In this document: positions 1-11,419 of the stretch, in pieces
How the letters are laid out: each line of letters starts with the position of its first letter
Position numbering within the stretch: position 1 is the stretch's first letter
NCBI GenBank assembly: GCA_013365325.1
Contig: JABVXV010000095.1
Location: 1 to 64,000 of the forward strand
Direction: 5' to 3'
DNA length: 64,000 nt
From: Dipetalonema caudispina
Lineage: Eukaryota; Nematoda; Chromadorea; Rhabditida; Onchocercidae
Translations under genes and position numbers: made by a program
The notes under the pieces: model-generated
What the model saw: the letters and a program-made list of their open reading frames with translations, nothing else
What the model was told of the DNA's origin: nothing
The model's database searches: none

Positions 1-300
<300 letters not shown>

Positions 301-435
301 CTAATAGTAAAAAGAGGTGAAATGGTTTTCCTCGAGCATAAATCTCGAGTGATACAAGCCACATATGAATCTAATGAATTTTTGCAGATTTGGCGGAAAT
401 ATTAAGATGTGCCAATTTATAAATAAAAGAGTTAC

Positions 436-2286
436 CTCGCATGAAAACCTTAACAGTGGGGTCATACATTGCTTCATCGAACTCTGGATCATATCGTGCA
501 CCGTATCGATAATAACGATCCCTATCGTAATATGGGCGGTCGTACGGCGATGGGCGTGGATGTAAGCTCGAAAGCCTTATCGGTCCACCGTAACGACCAT
601 AATCTGCATACCTACAAAGCTCACTTTACAATCTTTGCCAAAGTCAATTACCGTACAGCCTTGAGGAAACTGCACCACACCTCGATTAACTCCGGTATTG
701 AATCTGATGCTTTGCAAGTAATGATCCAAAAATACCAATGCCGTGATTTTTTAAATAAAGAGGGTTATAAAAAGTTACAGAAAACACCTGTCACGAAATC
801 GAAAGTCAAGCGTCGGACTTATTCCACGTAATGGGACTGGTCCACTGGTTGGAGGTGGTATACCTCGTGCCGCGTAATAGCTGTTGTCCATTTCATCGGC
901 CGAACTACGAAAAACCTCGACATATCTAAAATAACCATTATGGAACGCGGTCCGTATTCAGCAAATCAAAAGCACTTCGCTTCGTCCTCAAATTTCAAGA
1001 AATCAAGATTTCAATAACTATCAGTTTATGTATAACAAATACTAATAGGCAATAATAAATGGGTCATAATTTCTGTAAAAAACTTACGCTAAACAAAGAT
1101 CACGCCGGATCCCTAGTAGCCAAATGGCCACTCTTCAATTCGGACCCTACCAACAAACACAAATTTTACCTGCCCAGAATTGAAAATTTGCAAATTCCCC
1201 AACAGAATTCCCATACCTTGAACCCATGTAGTTTTTGCTTCTCTCCAAAGCCAATTCCGCGTATTCTTTGGTTGCCAGCCGTACGAATGCCTCCCCCGAA
1301 GGTCGACCCCCCGGTTCTTTGTCGATTACCGCATCCGCTACTTCCAGGCCTATATTCCCATTAAAACATATTACCAAAACCACTCTCATACCAAACTACC
1401 GCTTACCGGTCCTTTAATTCTGTTTGGGGATGACATATAACTCTGACAATCAGCTGTATAACGGCATGAAAATTATGTTTGGATTGTTTTCGGCAAAAAC
1501 AATGAAATTCCAACAAAATACCTGACTTGGAAATTTTCAATTGCAATCCATAAAAAAGTGCAGAAGGCAATCGTTTAACCTAAATCAACATCTGAAGTGG
1601 GTAGAAAGAAACCTGAGAAAAATTCCTTGATGTCATCGATCGTTGCACTATATGGCAAACCTCGAAGGCGGACAACAAAGTTGCTAGCATAGCGACTGTC
1701 CGCATCTCCACCACTACCTTTGATTACACCATGACGTATCATCATTAACAGCTCCGCGTCACTAACGCTGAATACTGCAAAGGTTCATATAAGGATAATT
1801 GACATGAGTATTAAATTAGAAAATCAATTCCCGGCCGACTACTATCTTTCAACAACATAAGCTTTGGTTCGCTGATTAGACAGCGGAGCACAGTGCTATT
1901 CATATCTTCTTTATTATCTCCAAATGAATGCACGAAATGTCTTTTCCACTTAGAAACGACATTTCGTCAATTTTGTACAAACCTTCAATGTAGCGTCCAT
2001 TTATCTCATTACGATCAAGCTTTTGAGCTTCTTTAACAGCTTCCTGATCATCCAGCTCCACGTAACATTCCCCACTTGCTCGACCATTTGATGTCAATGT
2101 GAAAGTTATCGATTTTGCATTCAAACCGAAAAAAGAAGAAAAAAACTTGTGTATCAAAGAAACGATTGTTTATATCTAAGTAATGATTTGTTTTAGAAAA
2201 CCTTGGAGGAAGTCTCGAACGTCCTGTTCTTTAGCGGCGAACGGAAGCCCACGCAATCGTATATAATTTGTATCTGGATTCATCAT
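436..2286 (-). CDS. hnRNP F/H-type RNA-binding protein, 5' part (3' part off window)
   Basis: Five exons are visible on the minus strand: 2202-2286, 1983-2126, 1613-1774, 1217-1349, 788-925 and then 436-611 (six pieces counting the last, which ends at a donor at 434-435). All joins keep frame. The protein starts MMNPDTNYIRLRGLPF and holds two quasi-RRM domains, each with an RNP-like IRLRGLPF or VRLRGLPY strand and a GRASGECYVEL or GRPSGEAFVRL strand, as in hnRNP F/H and GRSF1; C. elegans SYM-2 and HRPF-1 belong to this family. After qRRM2 comes a Tyr/Arg-rich linker (RPYYDRDRYYRYGARYD) and then VFMRG, the likely first strand of a third qRRM off-window. The family binds G-rich RNA in the nucleus and regulates splicing. 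The start is firm: an in-frame TGA lies just upstream. The intron ending at 2127 lacks AG (see findings). Confidence 0.9.
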
Positions 2287-2301
2287 TCAAAACAACTGAA
2301 A
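2287..2301 (-). other. probable spliced-leader or 5'UTR acceptor of the hnRNP gene
   Basis: On the minus strand a TTTTCAG lies 9 bases before the ATG at 2286, followed by TTGTTTTGA and the start codon. A very short leader behind a TTTTCAG site is typical of SL1 trans-splicing in nematodes. A cis-spliced 5'UTR intron would look the same, and no upstream 5'UTR exon was recognised. Confidence 0.55.
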
Positions 2302-4637
2302 AGAAGCAATCATTCAAATGAATAACATACATAACATGACAAAAATGATCATTGCAAGGAAGAAGTACAGATAAAAGGTAAAAATGTGAAACAGATAATA
2401 GGTAATGCAATAATTCCCACTACAGTTGAGTTGCTTAAAGATTCATTACAGCTAATAGAGGATAGCGAGAGGAATTGGAATGAAGATCGCTGGCAACAAT
2501 CGATACCTTTAGCTATAGAAAGCGAATTTGTCTTGTCCTTCATGACAACCGCATCGATGGAATCCTTTCAAGAGCATACCCTAACTGTACAGCACGATAG
2601 CACAATTAATAATTGAGTGGACAAGATGTGTTTGAGGTCAACAGGACTACTCCTTTGGGATCTAACGAATAATACTCATGGCCAGCAAATACAAACGAGA
2701 AGTAGACTATGATCATCTGTTGTTCATTTCATTTCGTTTGATTACTTCTTCAATTTATTTCAAATTAGAAGCATTTGAAATTCGATATGAACAGAACTTA
2801 CGCTACTTGTTTGAAAGAAGCAGATACGTGACGTGACCTTCGACGCATATCATGTCACGAGTGATGTTCGCCCAAAAAGAAAAAAAAAAAACAACTTGAT
2901 ATCTGCAAGTGATTTGTTGTACAAAAAATATAACGCGAGATGAATTTATAATTTTTTACTTAATTGCAATGAGATGATCTTTTTACCCAAGTTGGAAGTG
3001 CCTTTTGCAAACGTATATCACTCTCATCTCTTATTGGCTATATTGATTATATGAATAATTAATAATATGTCCTTGCATGTTAATTTCATAATTTTATTAA
3101 ATTGCTGTTCCTTATTCAGGAATTACCATATTCTGTGATGTAATTAATGATTGTTAGTATTTCCCGGCCGATAGTAGAAAACACGCATTCAAGAGATACT
3201 GCTGAATTCCTTGCAAGTGTCCCCTTCATGTCACGAATAAACGAAACCTGTGGTGAATTATATTTCTAGTGCGAGATAATACCTGTGCTTATACCTACAT
3301 GCACAATTATAAGTTAGTTTATAACTGTTATCACTCTGAAGTTGGTTTGATTTCGGTTATCGATAAGATCAAAGAGAGATTGCTAGTGTCACTCAAAATT
3401 TAATACATTTTTCCTCGTACTAGGTCGAAAATTAGGTTTAAGAAAAGGGGTATCATTCCTAGATGTATAATATATGGTCAACGATAAATTTATCAATGAA
3501 TTTGACACCTGCAAAGAGCTTTAGAGTTTTGGTTGGACGATACCTTTAACGAAAAAGTAATAAATGTACGGCATATTTTATATTAGTAAGGATATGATTT
3601 CGGTTGCACGAAGAATCATGCATTGTTGAATCATGCATTGTTGCGAAAAATTACCTTAATATATTTTGCATAACTTTCTTAGCTTTCCGATTCGCTTCCC
3701 CTTTATTCTATACGATTGCTTCAACTTAATTCCATACGATTTTGAAAATCCTAGTTCGTAAAAAGCCAGTACAATAAGTCTTGTTAAGTTTCGAATGCAG
3801 TGAAGTTCTTCGTTAAGACATCGACTGATCACAGTTATTTCAGCCGACTTTACTGAATTATTTTATTTCCTCAGAATTCAATTTTATGTTCTGCGTTGAA
3901 TCTCAATAACATGTCTTGAACTTTCGAAAATTTTAAGCAAAAAGGGAAATAAAACTGTCATAAACTGAACAAAACCGTAGAACATCGACAAAAAAGCTCA
4001 GTGATGAAAGGAAAAAATGAACAGTTTCCTGAAAAGCTCGAAGAATAATAGGATATATGTTAATTTAATTAAAGTGTTATTTACAAATACAAGGATCAGT
4101 ATGAAATCAAAATAACGGAGAGTGCTCCATCAGCTGTTTTTTTTTTTTTTTTTACTAGAACGCATACAAAATTTGAGTGGTTGAAATTCATATATACTAT
4201 TGTAATTCATAGGAATGAAAATATCCAAACCTTCGAGAAAAAAATAGCAAAGTACATTTTCGTTCGTCAAGCCTGAGAAATGAATGAAAATACACATTAA
4301 AAACGAAAATATTAGAGACAGTTGAAATTCGAAATTAGAATTTAAAAGAATTCAAAATATTTTGAAAGTGTCAAAAATGTTAAGAAACAATTACTGAATA
4401 CTGTGCTCACCGCATGAAAGCAAAGGAAAAGTAATTGAATTTTGAACCTTCCTAAAAATATCGCATTTAAGTCAACTTCATCCACACAAGACTATGATTT
4501 CAGTACAACGGCTGCGATGAAAGTTCGTAATAACACTCTGATAAGTCAGCTACAAATCATAGATACATATATCAAACTGAAAGATCAAGGAAGATGGCAA
4601 CAAAAAGTCGGGTTGTAGTAGTAGCGATAGCGTCTAA
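2302..4637. other. intergenic stretch, no supported gene
   Basis: This separates the hnRNP gene from the next minus-strand gene. It holds a 76-codon plus-strand reading frame at 2386-2616 with no recognisable domain, a direct doubling of a 15-base unit at about 3617-3646, and a T tract at 4138-4153. I see no RNA gene in it. The 2.3 kb gap is too long for a standard nematode operon. Confidence 0.5.
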
Positions 4638-7428
4638 TCAGAGCACTAACTCGAAGTGATTGTGCAGCACCCATTTCATTCGTCTCAACTCGGCCAACTC
4701 GTGATATAACTGCGCGTTACGAGTGCGTGCATCACGACGCTCACGGGCCTCGTCCACGAGTTGACGTACCTCTACACTTCTCAACTGGAAATCATTTCAT
4801 TTTAACGCTGTTCACGAGACGCTGCTTAGTCACCTAATCCAAATCTTTCCACCAAACAGTGACAAATTTTGTTGTAGTACCAGTTAAATGTCGATTAGAG
4901 TTATCCATTAATTAAATTAGATAAACTTTAAACCACCGGAAAATATAGCTAATTTAATGCGAACTTCCAGCAATTCATTCTCAAAAATCGTCCAGCTTAA
5001 TACAATGCAGTCAGAGGTTAGAGGATAATGGGAGCTTTATTGCAGGCCTTCAAGCTGAGAGAAAAACTGATTACCTGTAAATCAGCAATCTGCGCATCTA
5101 ATTCTGTTAGGAAATCCAGCTCAACTTGTTCCAGATCGTTCGTTCGTAGAGGTGGTGGTGATGGTGGAGGAGGAGGATGAAATTCAGGTGGCGGTCTATA
5201 GTTAGCACAAGGAATATAGGTGAAACTGGATGCCACGTTTGGATATTCAGTCACTTGGTCCTCCTCACATCTTTCGTGCTGATAATGGCAATAATGTGGG
5301 TTATGATGATCATAATTTGGTTGCGTGTAAGTTGGTGATAAGCATCGGGAAGAATGCAGCGACCCATCTGATGAGCTAGCAATTTCCGAATCCGACGAAC
5401 AGGACCGACTTCCCAACAGTAATGATAATTGACTGAAGGCCTTTAATTCAAACTCTAAGTTACTTCACATGGTTCCGGATATGAACATGTCTGCATTGAG
5501 ACGATGATTTTCATTGCATCATACTCAGAACAGCAAAACACAGCTCGTATCCTAGCGAGAATGCGCAAAACTTAGCAAACCTGCTCCAAGCCCGGGGTTA
5601 GATACAGGTTTGCTAAATTCGATTATAGTATCGCTGCGAGACTCTGACTGTAATTATTCAAACAGGACTGTTGTGAAAATTTTCGTACTAAATAACATAA
5701 TGAGTTAAGTGAATAGGAATTCTATGCAGCTATAAAGTTAGAATTAAGGTTGACATTATAGCTAGTAGAATTCATTATTAATTTCCAATTAACCGGGAAA
5801 GTAAGAGGCTTCAATATTGTCGGACTCCATAGGAGAATATATTTCTAACAAAAGTGTTAAAATAGACCTCTAGTTCATGATATATGTGCTCGTCATCTTT
5901 AAGAAATCGGTCCCTACTATCGATTGTTTTCAGATCCTCCATTTCCGATTTGTCTTCCAAATCTAGTCCCAAAGCTTCATCCACATCAATTGAATTGCAT
6001 TCCACCGCTTTATCCTCTAATCGGCCACGTTTTCCAGTTGTGATGGATGGTTGCCAATCCGGCGAATGCACTGATGATTCCGGACTGAATGACAGAATTA
6101 GTAAAAACAATTCCATTCTCAACTCAAAAACTTGGGAAGTGGAGGAAATTATTTTCTTCTCCACATCTTACACGATATTTCAAACAGGAGTGAAAATCTT
6201 ACTATGATTTTTTTCTATGAAAAGTCCATTTAACTTCCAATTATGAAATTCTGAATCTTAGGATATTCCTATACTTGTTTGAACTAAACGGAAATCTCTT
6301 CATTTTAAAAATAACTCGTTGAAAAACGGAAAGGTTTGACACCTGCTATCTTGACTGCCATAACCAGAACTGTAAATGCTTTCGTCCAGACTTTTGATAC
6401 GGAAGGATGTTGTACGATCTATTGACGCATACATCAGTTCATCAACGGATTTTGGTTCCTGGTAAGTTATGGTCTGAATCACTGGGCGGTTACGCGAAAT
6501 CCATGGATTTGTACGTATATTCTGAAAAGGTGTTTGAAATTTTTGAGAAGACAAAGTGATGCGTATGGAAAAAAAGCAAGGTAATACCAAGCAACTATAC
6601 ACTGAAATCAGTCCACTTCAAATCATTTGAAAATTGAATCAAATTAAATTAGATTAGGTCGGCTCACTTCAGTTCTCTTCGTTTTCTCATTATTCTGCGT
6701 TTAATTGAAAAACATTTGTAAGGCACACGTAAATTTAATAAACTTTGACATAGATTTTGCTTATAAATAAAATCTGAAGAGTATTGAAAGATACCTTTCG
6801 TCTAGAATTAATTGGTGTAGGGAATGATTGCAAGAAAGATGTGGCAAATTTGGAACCGTCGCGACATGAGTGAGTTACCGTTTCTTGCCTGTTCCAAGAA
6901 GACGGCATTATTACTGTAATGGACACAAGTGAAATGAAATGATTGAGTCTGCACATAGTTTTTAGCAACTAGAACATTGATTCTGTGCTGCTTTGTAAAT
7001 CGTAGCACAACTTTCAAGCACATTAGCTGAATTCTAAAAAGTGAAATAATGATATCTGTTGGTCACTGTATGTAGATAAATGAGCGTAAGTTACAGTTGA
7101 ACAGTCTGGAATCGATATTTCTAAAACTTTATAAACAATTTATGGTCATATTTTTATTTAAACTCTATTTTAAGATAGGAAATTATATACAAAAATGCTG
7201 CTAACCATGCAGCTGATCATTAATGACCAGAGATTGCGACAACGTATCAACAGAATGGTCTCGATGATTATGACTCTGTATCGCACTGACGCTGTAATGA
7301 AGTCGTGGTGCTGCTGATTTGGATTGCCTTTTGTGTGGGTGTGACCCCAAACCGGAATTTTCTGGTCTACGAGAAGATCCACGACGTCGCAAAGGCAACT
7401 GTTCGAACCATGAACTGATACGCTGCAT
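4638..7428 (-). CDS. unrecognised Ser/Pro-rich protein with C-terminal coiled coil
   Basis: Eight exons on the minus strand: 7206-7428, 6795-6913, 6343-6521, 5868-6084, 5581-5647, 5469-5490, 5075-5432 and 4638-4784, all in frame, giving about 443 residues. The 22-base exon at 5469-5490 is inferred because it alone repairs the phase between its neighbours. The N-terminus MQRISSWFEQLPLRRRGSSR is very basic. The middle is Ser-rich and holds SIYSSGYGSQDSSPESS, resembling phosphorylated linkers of cytoskeletal adaptors. Near residues 350-365 is a run of prolines (EFHPPPPPSPPPL), a possible SH3, WW or EVH1 ligand. The last 65 residues (from VELDFLTELDAQIADLQ to the TGA) are charged and helical, a likely coiled coil. 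There is no signal peptide or membrane segment, so it is probably cytoplasmic. I do not recognise the family; an actin or junction adaptor is only a guess. A TTCAG at 7440-7444 precedes the first exon and could be an SL site or a join to an unseen exon. Confidence 0.78.
5572..5616 (-). promoter_or_regulatory. 12-bp stem-loop across the exon-5 splice donor
   Basis: Bases 5572-5583 (TTAGCAAACCTG) and 5605-5616 (CAGGTTTGCTAA) are perfect inverse complements with a 21-base loop. In the minus-strand transcript the splice donor CAG/GTTTGC at 5579-5581 lies inside the stem, paired to coding sequence of the same exon. This could hide the donor and regulate splicing; that role is inferred. Confidence 0.6.
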
Positions 7429-7439
7429 CAGACCAAGCT

Positions 7440-10400
7440 CTGAATTATGAAAAGCGGTAATAAATTACCAATGAAAATAAACGTTACTTTACACTTGAAA
7501 GTGATTCGACCCCAGAAAGCGTACGTTGGAATCCTCAAAAAAATATACAACTCCTCGATAGCTTTTTTGGAACAATGCTCAAAATATTTGCCTAGTTGCG
7601 GAAACGATTGGAAATGATTTTTGAAAATGTTATTTCCATGGAAACAACAATTCTTGCTATTACAAAATGGCAGTAAATTTGATAAATTTTTATAACTGAA
7701 GCTTTCCCCATAAAATTCTCTCTACCACCTGATCAACAGTGAAAGTAGCTATAATATCTGTAGTAGAAAGTAGCGACAAACATGTAAATCAATCCTGAAT
7801 AGTTTCCAAGTATACAGTGCATCAGCAGGATACGATGAAATGAATCCGTCATTCGAGAATTGCAGAATTTAATTCGTTCAACTTTAATGCACCTTACTGC
7901 AGTTCAGAAATTGGGTGGAACTAGATGGTATAGAAAATGAGTACATTTTAGAAGACATTACAACACTTCTTTCCCTTCTTGAAATTATGAACAACGTTTC
8001 GAGTCTTCAGTAAAATTTGTTGAATCAGGCGAGTGGATTGCTTTTTGCACCGAACCCTAATTGGAGGACGTCCTTACCGTTTCACCAATGGCTTATTCTG
8101 AGCCTAGTGGAGCGATGAATTTAATATTGTTAAATGCACTGCATTGGCCTTACGATTACATTGTGATGATTCCCTAATGAAAGGAAGAAGGAAAGGAAAA
8201 GCGTATCCATCCTGATGATTACAATTAGCTCACCAGCCCACCGATGATCAGCTAATATTTGTACATCACTTTGCTCACTATGTCAACATGTCTTCTTGAT
8301 CCTTCACTTCAGCTCCCAAATTATAACAAGACAAAGATAGCTTGATTAATTCTCATTGGTCTGTGATTTCAAAATCATTGATGAAGCAATATGTTCGTAA
8401 TGGAATAGGAGTAGAACATAATGATGAACATGTCAAAAAAAAAACAAACAAGAATTTCAAGAGAAGGGAAGGTAACGATCGGATATATTAGCAATATTCA
8501 TTATCATCTCGAAATTCTGTCTAAGTCTCAATTTTCATAACAAATTAACGCCATAGAAAATTAGAAAAAAACTGTCGGAAACTTATCCCACTTTCAATAA
8601 GGAAGTAAATTTTGAAAATTGTTATTGGAATTTTTCGGCATGAAACTTCCCGATTTCGGAAATGATCTGAGAAAGAGGTCGGACGGGAGGAACCAATTAA
8701 ATTTTACAAAAAGCAAAGTGGATCCTAAATTAAAAATAGCTTTCCGTTGAAGCATAAAGTCAAATCAGTAGATCATCATCGATCCATTGATACTAAACCA
8801 ATATGTTACAGAAAATTTTCGCATACACCACATCTAGAAATGAAAACAAGTTGAGAAAAAGAAAGAGGCAGAGAATCTTCATCTCAGGGGAATATATTTT
8901 TGAAATCCAAAAATTTTTTATGATAAGAGGGATCGAGTAGTGACGACGAAAAATGTGTTTTTATTTATTGCAGATTTTGCTGAACAATATCGTTGATTTA
9001 CTTGATATCTTCTCTGATTTTTATCATAAACTTCAGTATTTATTCATATAGATGGTGATATCCTGAAGTGTTACGTAAACTAACGCTGTAATAATTATGA
9101 TGAATTAAAAGCATAAAAGATAAAAGAAATTTGTCACATTCATGTGATTTACAAACTTTTTGATTCTATGGCTTCTCCGCAGAGTGTTCTACCGATCGCT
9201 ATAATTGTGAGCACGAATATAAGAATGTAGTAATCTGGAACGTACATCGTAGTGCACTAGAATTTTGAAATTCCATAACGTGTATTCATCTTCATTATAA
9301 GATTGCTGCATTAATTATTGGATATAATAATGAATTTTAATTGTTACAGTATAAATATATGCGATAAGATGAAATTTAGAATGTATTCGCAAATTCAAAT
9401 AATTAACAAATAATAGGCATGAAGTTTTGGAACAACCAATACTTCCATTATCATTTCTGTTTTCTGTGATCTAACATTTTTCATTGAATGGAATAAATTT
9501 TTGAATAGAAACTAAAGTGGAAAAGAGAATACGGAGGAAAGGAAAAATGAAATGAAATAGAATGAAAGGATAGGATAGAGAAAAGTATAATAAAAGCTAA
9601 AGAATAGGACGATAAAGGTCCAGCTGGACATCCTTCAATTGGACATCACAATTACCACTACCATCCTAAAATCTCTACTACTATTGAATTCCATCAAGCA
9701 AACTCTATCCACAAATGTTCATTCACATCTTCCTTCATCTTAAATAATCCTCTCATTCTTCTTTACTTTCCTTCTGCCTTCACAATGAATCACTTCATAT
9801 TACTTCATCTCTTAATACCGTTACTATTATAAATACAAATTGACAGGATTGCCTGATAAGAATGTCTAATAGTTGTGAATAGAAGAAAACATCACATCGG
9901 ACATTAGTGACTAAGTATGAGTTCAATAGATATATGCAAAGGGTGGTAAACATAGATGACTGGCCAATGTCATCCATTACATGAGATCGAACTCACAAAG
10001 ATTACTTGGAATAGTGTTAACTTTATTGGAGGACTTATGCGACATCAAAATGCATTTAAATATTTCATTTAAAAAAAAGAACAAACAAACATTTAAACGT
10101 TTATTATAAATATGCAAACGATGCCTTAGAGAGTTGAATTCAATGAAAGGCCGAATCCCGAAGATATAAGGAAGATATGGCTGTGTAACAATATAACGAG
10201 ATATAAAGTTAGTAATTGAAAAAAAACGGTAATTCTTAATTATATCTAAAGAAAGGAGGAGGATACAAGATGATTGAAGGGAAGGATAGAAAGATTTGAA
10301 GCTTTTTCCACTTAGTAATTTTTGCGATAGAGCAAAAGCGCAAGATTTTTCGAAATATGGAACGCCTGCAGCAGAATATTTTAGATAATGCATGTGACGT

Positions 10401-11077
10401 ACCAAATACAACTATCGTTGTTCATTCAAGAAAATACTGACCTCTTGCAATTAAAGGGTCAATACCTTCTATCCGATTCAAAAGCAAATTTGTACGCATT
10501 ATCTACAATTGCAACATCTCAGCAAATATTAGCAATATCATATCGATTTTTGAGGTTGCAATCTTGACTTAAATAGTGAGACTACAGCGAAATTAATATA
10601 ATTGTTTACTCGAAAACTTTTAAACAACAGAATGGATCTGTTTGTATGCGTTAGTTCCAAGATTCTTTCCAGGAAGTTAAAACAATTTTTGGAATTCCTT
10701 ACAGAAATTGTCCTTACAGTAAATTACTTCATTAATGAATGAAAAAATTGTAAACTTGACTTTCTTCAATGCTTCACAGTTAATAATAAATTTTTTGTTT
10801 AGTTACAAATATATCTTCTAAATAAAGCATTGTGCTTGCAATATTCGAGAAAAAAAGCTATTCTTGATATACTTGGCATTAATGCTATTTGGTTGGTGAA
10901 AAAATGAAATAGTTTGAAGTCAATGCAAGATAATTACACATTTTAATATGTCTTCGTGTATGCTTCTGGGAATTGATATTAAACCTTTGACATTAAACTA
11001 AATCATAGTGGCGGGTAAAGTACGAAATTCCATACAATCATTAATCAAAATGGAAAATTATCTTTGACATAATTATA
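7440..11077. other. gene-free stretch
   Basis: I see no multi-exon frame, RNA gene or mobile element here. A purine-rich tract runs at about 9520-9600. Short locally GC-richer patches (for example 8055-8120) have short open frames but no usable splice context. An unseen 5' exon of the 4638-7428 gene could lie in it. Confidence 0.4.
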
Positions 11078-11419
11078 ATGCTTACAATCTCGTTCAGAAC
11101 TAGTTCGAACCCATTTAGTAGAAATGATCCAAATGTTTCGTCTCTTTCTCTGAGAAATAATTTGCTGTACCAAATAGAATTTCGTCATTTATATTTGTTG
11201 GTTTCAATTGGCCGACTAACAAGTTTTCATTCGGATTATGGGAAGATGATGTTAGGCCCAAGTGAAGCATTAGCTAGTGATCTTTTAACTGTTAGGAAAT
11301 CAAATCCTCAAAGATGCCTTATTATTGATTATCGAGTAAAATCTTCCACGGCATTGGAAATATTACAGTTAAAGCTACGAAAAAGTAAGAAACATGGAAA
11401 GTCTTTAAAAGTTTTGTAA
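11078..11419 (+). CDS. possible single-exon small protein, unrecognised
   Basis: An open frame of 113 codons, the longest in the 28-kb gene-poor stretch. It has no signal peptide and no known motif. The composition is not obviously low complexity: a middle part reads HSDYGKMMLGPSEALASDLL and the C-terminus is basic (LRKSKKHGKSLKVL). There is no clear trans-splice acceptor just upstream. It could be a real small gene, a leftover of a longer one, or chance; the length is notable for such AT-rich DNA but not decisive. Confidence 0.27.
   Translation: MLTISFRTSSNPFSRNDPNVSSLSLRNNLLYQIEFRHLYLLVSIGRLTSFHSDYGKMMLGPSEALASDLLTVRKSNPQRCLIIDYRVKSSTALEILQLKLRKSKKHGKSLKVL

Noticed and set aside
2386..2616. 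76-codon plus-strand frame upstream of the hnRNP gene
   Set aside because: No domain, no acceptor before it and no partner exon. The opposite strand is also open over most of it.
2981..2993. TTTTACCCAAGTT resembles part of the SL1 spliced leader
   Set aside because: Only about nine bases of the 22-base leader agree, and no Sm site or 5S rRNA gene is near, so it is not an SL RNA gene.
6717..6733. TAAGGCACACG resembles miR-124
   Set aside because: Only the seed agrees and there is no complementary arm within 100 bases.
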